From Neckera pumila (Eukaryota; Streptophyta; Bryopsida; Hypnales; Neckeraceae): a stretch of DNA of 64,000 nucleotides. The DNA lies in NCBI GenBank assembly GCA_963969595.1, contig OZ018412.1, positions 16,680,501 to 16,744,500 of the forward strand, given 5' to 3'. Position 1 is the stretch's first letter. Each line of letters opens with the position of its first letter. Below are positions 12,657 to 23,719 of the stretch, in pieces. Position numbers and translations under genes: made by a program. The notes below the pieces were generated by a model. It saw only the letters and a list, made by a program, of their open reading frames with translations, ran no database searches and was not told the DNA's origin.

Positions 12657-12943
12657 ATTAGAGGACATTTGAGGCCTCTAAAAGACCATTTCAGACCCGT
12701 TTCCAATGTTGTCCAGATTATGTGAACAACCGGTATGGGCTATCAGAAATTTTTTATTTCCCAAAAAAAACAAAAACAAAAATCTTTCCAAATATCATTC
12801 TAAGCATTTTTTTATTTTTTTATTTTTTCGAAAATGACATGGCATAGTCACGGCCACATCAGCCAGCAGTTATCCTGCGTTCCCGCAGTCTGGGAATGCA
12901 GGATAACTCGCAGTCTTCTAGAGCCCTCAAATGTCTCCTAATA
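12657..12943. mobile_element. Miniature element of the TA-GAGG...ATTTGG family, copy 3 (inverted)
   Basis: Left end ATTAGAGGACATTTGAGG; right end, as reverse complement, ATTAGGAGACATTTGAGG. Its internal order is inverted relative to copy 2. The strongest internal structure is the stem TATCCTGCGTTCCC / GGGAATGCAGGATA around GCAGTC at about 12873-12907. Non-coding. Confidence 0.6.
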
Positions 12944-13310
12944 ACTTCTTCCAATCCCTTGCGTGTGTACTCCAAACACTTTGAATGAATGAATGGCTCT
13001 TTGAATGTTGGACATTTTCAAATGATTTGTATGAGCTCATCTAATGAGTCAATATCTTGATGTTTTAAAACTACTGATATAGAACTAAAGTGTTCACCAA
13101 TGTCTTAATGCATGTGCTTAGATTATGTGCCACTTTGCGTTGGGAATTATGAAGGAAGGTCAACAATTGTTCTTGTTTTTTCTTCCACACATCAAAAAAG
13201 TTGGGCCAAATTATTTTGATGCCTCTTCGATAGCAAAGTCCATTTCAGTGTCATTTTTCAATCACTTTGATATTGAGTTGGTACAGAGGTTGGCACTAAA
13301 TTATCTTGAT

Positions 13311-13531
13311 AAGATAGACATATCCAATACCAACCGCTGACCTAATACCACCCAAATATAAGACCCTTGTTGATTCTAGAATGAGAATCTATAACACAAG
13401 TACATGCCTTAACTTCATTTATTATGAAATTAAGACATGTACTATTGTCATAGATTCTCACTCTAAAATCAATGACAACCCTACATTTGGGTGGTACTAG
13501 GTCAGCGATTGATATTAGATACATCTACCTT
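13311..13531. repeat. Long hairpin (inverted repeat, ~100-nt arms)
   Basis: The left arm runs from AAGATAGACATATCC through CGCTGACCTAATACCACCC to the loop near 13418. The right arm carries the complement with scattered mismatches (GGGTGGTACTAGGTCAGCG). The structure is about 220 nt with a very short loop near 13415-13425. It could be a miniature transposon or a young small-RNA precursor; no flanking duplication was identified. Confidence 0.6.
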
Positions 13532-13593
13532 AGCATTTCAATGCACCATATTCACATGCTCTGAAGTTCCTGGTGCAGTTGTTTGCTTGAATG

Positions 13594-13923
13594 TCAAGTA
13601 CAAGAGGTAGCCTTGTCATTTTTTGCACTTGGAACACCTTTATTATTGATGTAACCACTTCTTTCCCTATCATGCTTGTGATAAACATGTATCCAAATAT
13701 GACAATACAAACCTTTTCCATGTTCTAGCACTCCACATAAATGAATCTTTACATGTCGATCGTGACAAAATTCACAACTCATGTAGTGTTTTGATCCATA
13801 AGGTAGGAGGTCCAAAAAGCAATCATCTAAGCGCTGAAACTGAATTTTGGGGAGGTAAACCATCTTGAAATATTTTTTAGTAAATTTTTCTTGAAAGACA
13901 AGATAAAATGGCATAAGGTCCAA
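13594..13923 (-). pseudogene. Possible piggyBac C-terminal zinc-finger fragment
   Basis: A 109-codon minus-strand frame with no Met upstream of a conserved-looking part. It contains YMSCEFCHDRHVKIHLCGV followed by GKGLYCHIWIHVYHKHDR. The spacing of Cys and His (CxxC ... C ... YC ... YHxH) resembles the cysteine-rich tail of piggyBac-type transposases, which is missing from the element at 45-50 kb. The match is weak and could be chance; no other transposase part is next to it. Confidence 0.25.
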
Positions 13924-13931
13924 GTTGTTTC

Positions 13932-15068
13932 ATATTTTTTGGAGCTTTGTGGAATTAATTATGAAATTTTGAAGTTGAAATGCCATAGAGCTCTAAAAGC
14001 GACCACCTCATAGAATGTATATAATTTGTACATTTTGGTTATTTGAAGAAAGCAAAATGTACCTCTGCATCATGTTCGGTTCAAAATGCCTGAACTGTTT
14101 TTGAGCCTCCTACCTTACTATCATTTGGACTTTCAATTTCATTTTTTCTTCCTCTGCTACAATCATTAACCCCTAAGCGTCACATATATAACAGCTTTGA
14201 AGACGGGTTTGGAGGAGCATCAGAGAAGAAGCAGCATAGTTTGAAACTAGGTGGTTACTGAAGTTTTCACCATAGAAGTTTACAGCCAACAACCTAAAGA
14301 GTGCAGATTTGCTGTTTTGGGAAAGATCCACCGTACGGATATAAAAAATATAAGGTTTGATAAACACCGACTTGGGTGCAGTTTCAAAATTGCACATTCC
14401 AGGCTCAACCTTTGATGCACAACCTACATTTTCGGCCTCAGTTATATGTATAAAGCACATTGATTTTTGCAATTATGATCCACTCAACAAAATCCGTGGC
14501 GCATATACGCTTCCCACACATTGGTCATAGTGTTGAATGAGGCCGACATACACTTATCTCGTAAATCTTTCAAAAACTCCACTTAAACTGTATTTTCAAT
14601 TCTCTGTGTCTAGAAAACATCCGCTGTGACGTTCAGGGATTAAGCTCTTCCACTATCAATTGTAGGTATAGACATATAATATGCATCCATTGCTTCCTTC
14701 AAGGCTTAGCATCCACGGCTTCCTTGCCAGTCTCTGTATTTCCAGCAATGCTGATAAATCTTTCTAAAAAGCTGGATTTTCCCAACACATTTGTGAATTC
14801 ATTTGTTCACATCATTGTTTGAAAATGTAGACAAATTGATTTCTTTCTCCCCCATCCTTGCTAGGGACATGTTAGGGCACCTGATTGGAAAAAGAATTAT
14901 CTTTTTGGAAAGCTTATACAAACTTGCATCTTCAAGAAAAATATTCATCTACTAAAAAATGGATGAACCTATCCAAGTTTTCAAAACTTTACAAAAACTC
15001 TACAGAAGCCTAAAGAACTTTAAGTATTAACATAATTGACAAACATAAAGTGTGAAATATAGCAATTA
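13932..15068. other. Intergenic DNA, no gene recognised
   Basis: A slightly GC-richer patch at about 14160-14700 has a 99-codon minus-strand frame (14173-14472) with no recognisable motif. It may be an unrecognised decayed gene; nothing else was seen. Confidence 0.3.
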
Positions 15069-15530
15069 TTAACCCCTAAAGTCCCAAGACCATTTTTCTG
15101 TCTAAACCACTTAGAATTGACACTTTTGTTGCATTCAACCAAGAAAACAAATGTTTCTTTTTTTAGAAATTAATTGGAGGATCTTATACTTCACTTATCT
15201 CTAATCATGAGGTAAAATTTCAAGAAGTTTGGCTATATACATAGGGTAGTTGGAAAAAGTTTTTTTGAAATTTGCTATGCATTATTCTATTGCCATCGTA
15301 GTGGTTAATTCTTGATGAAAGATGAAATTATGTAAAAGATGCCAATGAGGACGGCCAAGCCTAGTGAAGAACCTTGTTATAACCAATAAAGCATTGTCTT
15401 ATGTTATTTGAGATTGTAAATAATGGATGAGTTGAATGTTAATGAATAGATTTCAACAAATAGAAACAACATAATATATCTTAGAAATAAACAGTAAATT
15501 TACAAAAGATTGATTTACCTTTTTTTCAAC
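15069..15530 (+). mobile_element. Partial TTAA/CCCCTAAAG miniature element
   Basis: Begins with TTAACCCCTAAAGTCCC and continues with sequence resembling the first ~200 bp of the complete copy at 36877-37810 (GATCTTATACTT and a following AT-rich part). The opposite end is not recognisable. Confidence 0.4.
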
Positions 15531-15540
15531 AAACAAAGAA

Positions 15541-17293
15541 TTAAAACCTAAAGTCTAAAGTCTTTTTTCCATCAAAAAAACACTCAAAACTACCATTTCT
15601 TTTGCAAAGAGAAAAAGCATTTAAAAATTATTTTATCGGAATATTTAATCATAGGATCATACACTAGAGTAGTATAAAATTATATGGAGGACATTTCAAA
15701 AACTTGGACTATATAAATTGCAAGATATTTTTGTTTGAAGTAAAGCAAGCAAAATTTTTTGCACCTTGTTTGACTAGATTAAATGACTTTGAATCTTCTT
15801 AGCTTAAAATTTTTTAATTACCAATATTAATTCTAATGTTCAAGAATTGAGTTGAAAGTCTAAAAAGAAGAACAATGACTTGATTTTCACTTTCTTAAAG
15901 ATTGTTTAGTAGAAGTAGATAGTAGGTATAGTAGAACCTCTCTTAGTGCTGTTAGTGCATAATATGCAATAACAGAATTAGTATTGTGGGCCTAATTTCA
16001 AGGATTTTTTTGGAAAGTATTGTAATTAGATGCCACATTAGTTAGTGGCCATTACTGTACCTTTCAAATGCATAAATCTCTCTTAGTGCATAGTCTCGGC
16101 ATTATGCACTAAGAGAGGTTCTACTGTACAAGATTGAAGGAAAAAATATATGATTAATAGTTGTACGATGAAATTGAAATATACTAATTCCAATGGTGAG
16201 ATCATTCTAACAAGAAAATTAAATTCCATAAAACATTTTTTTGGGCATATTGTGAAAATTGAGTTAAAGAATGAATCCTATTCTTTCTGTCCTTCTAATA
16301 ACCTTCAAAAAGCTTTCCCACGCGGGATTAACTACAGTTTTCGTCTTTGTGTTAGTGATACATGCATTCAAAAACCAGTAGCCCATCCTTTAAATCTAAG
16401 CAAAATCTCTAGCTTAGGTGCCATCATCTAGGCACCTAAAATCCATGCAGAATTTATTGTTTTTAAGCATAATTTGTAAATGTTGCCAGCTCCATCATTC
16501 TTGATGATTTAAAGGTTGGTGGCAACAATGGTATTCTAGAAATATGTGCCCCAACTTAAATATCCACAATAAAAAAACCTAGACCACTTCATAAACAAAC
16601 CTTCATAGTGCCTAAGTGGTCACCAAATACATTGTCAATACTATTGGCTCAGGAAGCACAACAAATACAATGTGCCTCATATGGGCAAGGCCAAGTTTTC
16701 TAAGAGAAAAATGCTCTCTAATCGCTTGACTTGCCTCCACAAGGTTGCCCAACTTGGCCAAAATTTACTCAACAATTAAAATTAGGAAATGGAGCTTTTT
16801 AGTGGGACAAAAAATTTGCTTGATTTGGAGTCTTTTAGTGGGACAAAGGAAACTTAAGTTATTTTTTTCAAGAAAAGGTTTTAATTACCCCCGAAACATG
16901 ATTGTTTGTAATTTTTTCATCACGAGTCTTATGATTGGCAATCTCTACTACATAATAAATTGTGTTCATTTAGTAATAGCAGTAATCAAAACTAATATCC
17001 AAATAATTAATCAAATTTTTTTATGTAGACAAAAGTATTTTCTTTAAGAAAGAAAATTTTGAAAATTTTATTTGGCCTTTTTGTGATGCCATAAGTTTTT
17101 GATATGGGTTTAAGGCGACATAACCTTTGCTCTTAGGTTCTGATTGAAATAATGATTTTATTCCTAAAAAGATTCCTAAAAAGACAATTTATTTTCTACC
17201 TTCAAATTTTTTTTAAGAAAATCACAACAAATGTTTGAGACTGTAGGAGCCTATCCAAAATACATTTTGTCCCTTGTGAGACAATGGGACTTT
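15541..17293 (+). mobile_element. Degenerate TTAA-family element, interrupted by other insertions
   Basis: Collinear with the complete copy at 36877-37810. Shared blocks include CACTCAAAACTACCATTTC, TTGCAAAGAGAAAAAGCATT, CAATGGTGAGAT and, at the 3' end, GTAGGAGCCTATCC with a decayed hairpin TTTGTCCCTTGTGAGACAA. It is split by a pogo-type miniature element (15929-16126). A stretch at about 16270-16850 is not found in the other copy. Small open frames in it are chance. Confidence 0.5.
15929..16126. mobile_element. Pogo/Tigger-like miniature element nested in a TTAA-family element
   Basis: Terminal inverted repeats are TAGTAGAACCTCTCTTAGTG (left) and CAGTAGAACCTCTCTTAGTG (right, reverse complement). 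TA is duplicated at 15927-15928 and 16127-16128. The related element at 36877-37810 gives the empty site (GGTACAAGATTG near 37275), so insertion can be read directly. 198 bp, non-coding. CAGTAGAACCTC-type termini and TA targets are typical of pogo-group Tc1/mariner elements. Confidence 0.75.
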
Positions 17294-18272
17294 GAAGTTA
17301 TGAACCACCAACCATCCAATTCTCAAAGATCTTCTCTAGCTTCCGTATATTACATCATGCCTTCATACTAATATACACATACAACTCACTCACTACTTAT
17401 ATAGTCAAATACTATCACATAACATCAAATATTTATAGTATGCATATCAATATTTTTTAATAATACTATAATACTAATGTATGACAAAACCTATAATTAT
17501 AGAGCCTCCTTTTTAGACAAGGCATGTAGTTTTGGAGTCAATTGTGTACTTACAAGAACCTACATGTGAATTTTATATGAAAAGGCTATTAATTTACGCC
17601 AATCGGTAATGACAAATAATATGTGTAATGATCATGTCCAATAAAAATTAAATAGAGAGCTTGTGATATGATAGTGAGAGGAGTATGTATCCACTTAGGA
17701 TGTGATGAAATGTGAAATTTGGGAGCAACCTTTGGATTATAAAGTTCACAATTTAGTATGTATATGGCAATTTGGTGTTTGCATAACACTTGGAAGGAAG
17801 ATGAGTTAAAAGATGCAAGTCCTTTGAAGTGATTATTTTCTTATTTTTTGGTATTTACAAGGTTGTAGTTTATTTCCAATTAGAATCCAAAGTAGAAAAA
17901 TTGACGTATATGACTAAATCCCTTGAAAATCAAAACCACCTTCTAAACCACCTTCTATACCCATGTGATTGGTCAAATCAATTTTCAAGACAAATTAGCT
18001 AAAATAGACTTTCTAAATAATGTTCCCGTGCATTTTGAATACCAGAAACTGCTAGCAAATATGACATTTGGCATAAAATAGTTCTAAAAATAAATTCCAA
18101 AATTTTAGGAAAATAATTTTTTTCAAAAATTATTTTTGGTGTGGGAAACAAAGAATGCTAAAAAATATTTAAAAATCTCGACATTTGCCTAATCGCATTT
18201 ATTATAGAAAAAATGAATTTGGCACATGAATTTAGAACTTGTTAGCACTCTACAATATTGTTTCCGTGCCTT
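17294..18272. other. AT-rich DNA, nothing recognised
   Basis: No coding frame or clear repeat ends. Confidence 0.35.
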
Positions 18273-19196
18273 TTAACCCCTAAAAGCCCATTGTCCCTTC
18301 GGGGGACAAATGCGTTTTTGGGCAGGTACCTATGGGTTAAAATTTTCTACTGATTTTTTGAAACTTTTTTTGGAGGTAGAAAAGCTGATTAGCTTTGTGG
18401 GAATATAATTTTTTTCACAATTGGTGCCCGGGAACAAAAGTTATGACCAAATAAGCTCAAAACAGGGGACGGGGTGCAGCGCGGGTAGCAAAAAAATTTG
18501 CATTTTTTTTTTTTTTTTAAGTTTTTTTTTTCTCATAAGTTATACTTTTGTCTATCTAAAAGCTTTTATTCATTTCATTTGGATTTGTTATGAGAAAGTT
18601 ATGGACATTCTTGTTTTTTGGGCAGTTAGAGCATTTTTTTGAAAAAATCCTCATTTCTAAATGCAATTTTTCAAATTTTTCAAATTTTTTTTTGGCATGG
18701 TTTAGTTTATTTTCTAGAACAATCTCACCATTGTGATTAGTGCATTTTAATTCCATCTAAAATATATGGATAATTTAGATTTTCCTTCTATCTCGTATCT
18801 ACTGATGCTTAACAATTTTTTTAATAATGAAAATTAAGTTTTTTTGAATTTTGTTTTTGGTAGATTTTCAACTCAATTCTCTACTATAAACATTTAAAGC
18901 TCAAAACTTTGTAGTGTAAGAGCTTTAAATTAAAAATGTTCAAAGTTGAAAAATCCAATCCCACAATGTGTTGAAAAACTTGTTTTTTTCACTTTAAACG
19001 TAGATATCTTGCAATCTGTGCGATCAAAAATTTGAAGTTTTTTCCACACATTCTTGTACTAGTTAGGTGTAAGAATGTAAGATCCTATAGTTAGATGTGA
19101 AAAAAAAAACATTTTTAATTTTTTTTCACTCTTTGCTAAAAAAATGGCAGTTTTAGGTGTTTTTTGGTAGAAAAAAAGCCTTGGGCCTTTAGGGGT
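18273..19196 (-). mobile_element. Miniature TTAA-family element (piggyBac-like ends)
   Basis: Starts with TTAACCCCTAAAAGCCCATT followed by the subterminal hairpin TTGTCCCTTCGGGGGACAA, and ends with GGGCCTTTAGGGGT. The right TTAA has decayed. Its body is the reverse complement of the copy at 36877-37810 (for example TCATTTGGATTTGTTATGAG and CTAGAACAATCTCACCATTG). Non-coding. It shares both termini with the 4.9 kb piggyBac-like element at 45-50 kb, the likely source of its transposase. Confidence 0.65.
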
Positions 19197-20260
19197 CTAT
19201 ATTTTCACTGGAAACAATCAAAAATTGCCATTTTTAGTACAAATATCCAACTTTTGAAAAAAAGTTTTTTTTAACACATGTAACCGTAAGATCCTTGTAG
19301 TATGCTGACTTAAAACATTTAATAACAAATTTCAGAATTTTCCACTGTGGATTGCAAGATATAAGCATTCAATTTCACTAAAACCATTTTTTTGGCCCTG
19401 CAAAAAACAAGGCAGCAACACTTCACAAGCTCAATTTTTGATGAAAGAATGTCCAAAATGATGGTGCTTCTTTGGATTCAATTGCACTATAATCCAAAGA
19501 ATCTTTCATATGCACTAAATTTAAAAAAAGATTTCACTTCATTTGGAATTGTACATCATATAGGAAAAATTAGTAAGTAGAAAGAAGTAGAGAATGATTC
19601 AAAATACTAAATTGTCAAGAATTTAATTATGGAATTGAAAAATGCCAATCCCAATGGTTGCAATGTAGTAGAAAATAATCTATTTCCTACAATTTTATTT
19701 TTTTTGAAGATTGAGTAAGATAAAGGGCTTCAAAGTTTATTTTAGAGTACAGAATCCATAACTGCCCGCAAACTAAAAATCTTCTATCTTTTTACTCATT
19801 GATCAAAATGGGATGATTCAAAGCTTTTTATTTATATATAACTTTAGAAAATCAATTTCAAATTTTTGTTTTTGAATAAAGTAATTTTTTTTTATCTGCC
19901 CGGACTGCCCAATTACAAAAAAAACAACCATATTAGAGTTATTCGTAAAGTACCCAAAACCGGGGTTTAAACCCCGCAATTTTGTAAAAAAGCAAGTTTT
20001 GGGCAAAAAGTCAATACAAAAGTGGGTACCAAACTTTCTTTCGCACTCAAATCGACCAAAAAAAAGTTTGGCCTGGACTTTGCCTGCGGGGGCGTGGTTG
20101 CCTGTGAAGTCGTCCGTTGGAGGAAATTTGTCGCAAAAAGTCCCCTCCAAACTGGAGGGGACTTTATGAATAACTCTATTAGGCCATAACTTTTGACTCA
20201 CATTTTTAAATGTCATGAACTTTAGTGCATATGAAAGATAATCCTCATTCCCACCTTCTA
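19197..20260 (+). mobile_element. Fragment of a TTAA-family element with a nested insertion
   Basis: Parts of this stretch match the forward copy at 36877-37810: GGAATTGAAAAATGCCAATC near 19632, the CTGCCC boxes near 19763 and 19900, and GCCATAACTTTTG near 20183. It is interrupted at 19935-20177 by a separate fold-back element. Both outer ends are indistinct. Confidence 0.4.
19935..20177. mobile_element. Fold-back miniature element with ATT duplication and two strong palindromes
   Basis: Ends AGAGTTATTCGTAAAGT and, in reverse complement, AGAGTTATTCATAAAGT. ATT flanks it directly (19932-19934 and 20178-20180). Inside are the perfect 16-bp palindrome CGGGGTTTAAACCCCG (19961-19976) and a perfect 12-bp stem AAAGTCCCCTCC / GGAGGGGACTTT with loop AAACT (20137-20165). 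It is GC-richer than the surrounding element, which it interrupts. Confidence 0.6.
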
Positions 20261-21220
20261 TTAATCCCGAAAAGACCATTCTTTGTCTCTTTGGAGGACA
20301 AATGGGAATTTTGGGTAGGTACCTACGGGCTAAAACTTTGTCCAAATTTTTTGAAACTTTTATTTAAGATAGAAAAATTGATTAGCTTTGTAGAAATGTA
20401 ATTTTTTTTCAATCGGTGCCCGGGAACAAAAGTTATACCCCAAACAGCTTGGAACTCGGAAAAGGGGGGGGGGGGGGGGGGGGGGGGGGGGGGCGGAAGA
20501 GAGGGTCTAGCAAAAAAGAATTCAAAAACTTGAATTTTTCAATTTTTTTTTCTCATATATTATATTTTGTCTACCTAAAAAGCTTTTATTCATCCTATTT
20601 GGATTTGTTATGAGGAAGTTATGGACAATCTTGTTTTTTGGGCAATCAGAGTATCTTATTGAAAAAATAACTTGTAGGATTTATTTCTGAAAGCAATTTT
20701 TACAATTTTTCAAAAAAAAAGTTCTACATAGTTTAGTTTTCTTGCTAGAACAATCTCACCATTGGGATTGGTGCATTTTAAATCTATTTTAGAGATATTA
20801 ATAATTTAGATTTTCCTTCTATCTCGTACCTACTTCTACTTAATAGTTTTTTGAAGTATGAAATTTAAGTTTTTTTGAGTTTTTTTCCCCCCTAGACTCT
20901 CAACTCAATTCTTCAAAATAAAGATTTAAAGCTCAAAGCTCTACAGTGCAAAAAACTCAAGTTAAGAAGGTTCAAAGTCAAATAATCTAGTCATGCAATA
21001 TGCTGAAAAATTGTTTTTTTCTACTTTAAATGCAAATATCTTTCAATCTGTGTGTTCAAAAATTCTGAAATTTTTTCCACACATTCTCAAACTAGTTAGG
21101 TGTAAGATCCTATGGTTAAGTGTTTGAAAAACACAATTTTCAAATTTTTTTACTCTTTGCTATAAAAATGGCAATTTTGTGTTTTTTACCAGAAAAAGGG
21201 TCTTTTTGTTTTAGGGGTTA
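20261..21220 (-). mobile_element. Miniature TTAA-family element with a 30-G run
   Basis: Begins TTAATCCCGAAAAGACC and ends TTTTAGGGGTTA. It is collinear with the copies at 18273-19196 and 21833-22679. The position that reads GGGGACGGGG in the 18.3 kb copy is expanded here to 30 consecutive G (20464-20493). The subterminal hairpin is degenerate. No coding capacity. Confidence 0.6.
20464..20493 (+). repeat. Poly(G)30 tract
   Basis: Thirty uninterrupted G residues inside a transposon copy, flanked by AAA and CGGAAGAG. Long G runs can form G-quadruplexes and are prone to length error in sequencing, so the exact length is uncertain. Confidence 0.85.
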
Positions 21221-21832
21221 GAATTTGGGCCAAATATATGGAAATCTTCAGTCACACATACCTGCCTAAAATTTCTGTGTAGCAAAAAAATGCATGTTGG
21301 TCCTTTAGGGGTTAAAAGACAAGGTCACCAAAAATAGGAGGGAGTGTATTTCTCTCTTTATCCAACAAACAAGGTGAAAAATTGAAATTGTTTGGCTTAA
21401 ATCCCAACTTCTCGCCTCTTGCAATGGCAATCACATTAGATGGCACAAGAACGGCCCCTCCGTATATCAGTTTATGTAGTTCACTTCTATTCTCTTTGGT
21501 TGCGTTTTTTCTTTTGTTTTTGCTCATTTCTCTTCATTTTGACTAGCCTTTGGGCTTGGTTGTTTTTGTATTTTTTTTTTTCTAATATAATAGGTCTTCC
21601 ATTTATTCAAAAAAAAAACAACCAAAAACTGAAACTTTTGGACTACCCAGCCCTAGCAATAAAAAAACTATCTAATGTGCCCTACGTAAAGGTCACATTC
21701 AGATATAAATTAAGTATTCTTTGGAATGTCTGAATGTTTAGAATATTATAAGTAAAATGTTCGAAATGTTACAAAAAAATTTCATCCATATTGCCTAAAT
21801 TTTTGAATATTTTTGAATACAAGAATTGCGCA
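21221..21832. repeat. Solo TTAA-family end and retroposon-like tail
   Basis: 21297-21315 carries a solitary right end (GGTCCTTTAGGGGTTAA). From about 21480 to 21620 a T-rich segment ending in TTATTC and an A run is related to 8794-8998, which suggests a 5'-truncated LINE-like tail. No gene. Confidence 0.35.
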
Positions 21833-22679
21833 TTAACCCCTAAAAGCCCATTGTTCCTTTGGGGGACAAATGGGATTTTGGGCAGGTAATTATAGGCTGA
21901 ATTTTTGTCTTGATTTTTGAAACTTTTTTTGACAATAGAAAAACTGCTAAGCTTCATAGGAATATAAATTTTTTTTCAACCGATGCTCAGGAAAAAAATT
22001 ATGCCCAAATAAGCTCGAAACAGCGTTTAGAGGCCGCAAATTTTTTTTTAAATTTTTTTCTTTTTTCTAATTTTTATTTCTTATAGATTATATGTTTGCC
22101 TATTTGGAAAGCTTAATTCATTTCATTTGGGATTTTATGAGAAAATTATGAACAATCTTGTTTTTCGGGCACTTAAAGCATCTTCTTGAAAAAAATAACT
22201 TGTAAGATTTTTTTTTGAATGCAATTTTTACAATTTAAAAAAAAAAAATTCCACATGGTTTAGATTTTTTGCTAGAACAATCTCGCTATTGGGATTAGTG
22301 CTTTTTAATTCCATACAAAAGATATTAATATTTTAGATTTTGTTCTATCTTGTACCTACTTCTACTTAACAATATAGATTTAAAGCTCAAAATTCTGTAG
22401 TGCAAAACATTGAAGTTAAAATTGTTCTAAGTCATAAAATCTAGTCTGCAATGTGCTGAAAAACTTGTCTTTTTCACTTTAAACGTAGATATCTTGCAAT
22501 CTGCATCGTCAAAAATTTCTGAAATTTTTTCCGCACATTCTCAAACTAGTTAGATGTAAGATCCTATGGTTAGATATGCAAAAAAAACATTAAAGTTTTA
22601 AAAAAAAATTCTTTGCTATAAAAATGGTTATTGTGGGTGTTTTTTGGCAGACAAAAGACCTTGAGTCTATAGGGGTTAA
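21833..22679 (-). mobile_element. Miniature TTAA-family element, both TTAA intact
   Basis: Bounded by TTAACCCCTAAAAGCCC and TCTATAGGGGTTAA, with TTAA at 21833-21836 and 22676-22679. The subterminal hairpin is TTGTTCCTTTGGGGGACAA. About 0.85 kb, AT-rich, non-coding; same orientation as the 18.3 and 20.3 kb copies. Confidence 0.7.
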
Positions 22680-23719
22680 GGCCCAAAACAAAACAAAAAT
22701 TAAAAGCAGCCAAACACAGAAAAATTTGGACGCCAAAATGTCGAAACACTATTCCAACTATTGAAAACCCTTTCCGCATGAAAAAGAAACTATTTCCACA
22801 CTGAATGAGACCTTCACGTACGGTAATAGGGTGACGATTGGGCTGACTGTGTTACATTAGAGACGTTAGTTCGTTGCATTAATAACGTTTGTATGCCACC
22901 CAGGCTGGGACCGGACAATTAATACGGATTACTACTTTATTATACAAAGGTCGCACTGTGCGCTTTGAAGCCCGAGCCCGGAAGTCCCGACTTTTCAGAC
23001 TCTTGAGTCCCGTTCTTCCCACGTCAAGTCCCCGAAGACCTGGACGGCCGGACTTTTTCCCAAACGGCATTATCTTGACCTGTCATTAATAGGGAACCAT
23101 TCGAAAACTCCCCTATAGCCGCACCCGACCACGGGAACCGGCCTCATTCAAACGTTTCTTTCCCGTCTGTCGGTCACCGAATCCGATCGTTTACCGACCG
23201 CTGGTCGTTCTTCAAGCTTCTCTGCAACGCTCTTCCACAAGCTTCATCGTGCCACTTTTTTCTTGGGGTCGAAGGACCCCGAATTCTCGCACAGTTCCGT
23301 CATATCGAAGCTTATCGATGATTGTTGAAGAAGCTTTCTGCAATCAATTAACTTAAATTCGCGTTAAATTATGCAGTTACTGTATTCCTGCAGTTTCAGA
23401 ACCTGATCTGGAAGAGAGAACAAGATCTTGGAAAAATAGGAGAGGAGACTGCTTTTGTTCGAGGTTTACAGGAATTTTGATGAACAATGTGATGATTATC
23501 GAATAAGGTTGTACTGATTAGCCGATGAAGGGGGAGCTTGTATTGTTTTCGATTGTGTACCGTCAGTTTGTGGTATTCGGGAAGGGAATAATCCGAAGCG
23601 TATAAGAAGTTGAGAGAGCATTACGAGAGTCTGTGAGGAGTAGTGGCGGCGATGCGCAGGAGGTTTTGAGTTGCGGATGAGTATACTCGTCGAGTGTACG
23701 CAGAGAGGGATAGACAACG
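22680..23719 (+). promoter_or_regulatory. Upstream region of the DNA ligase IV gene
   Basis: From about 22800 the base composition rises abruptly in GC and no transposon ends are seen. The plus-strand ligase starts at 23720, so promoter and 5' leader must lie here. No TATA element or other site could be assigned with confidence. Short open frames on both strands lack motifs. Confidence 0.45.

Noticed and set aside
19818..20345. 175-codon minus-strand frame
   Set aside because: It spans the junction of a TTAA-family fragment, a nested fold-back element and another TTAA element, so it is a chance frame through transposon DNA.
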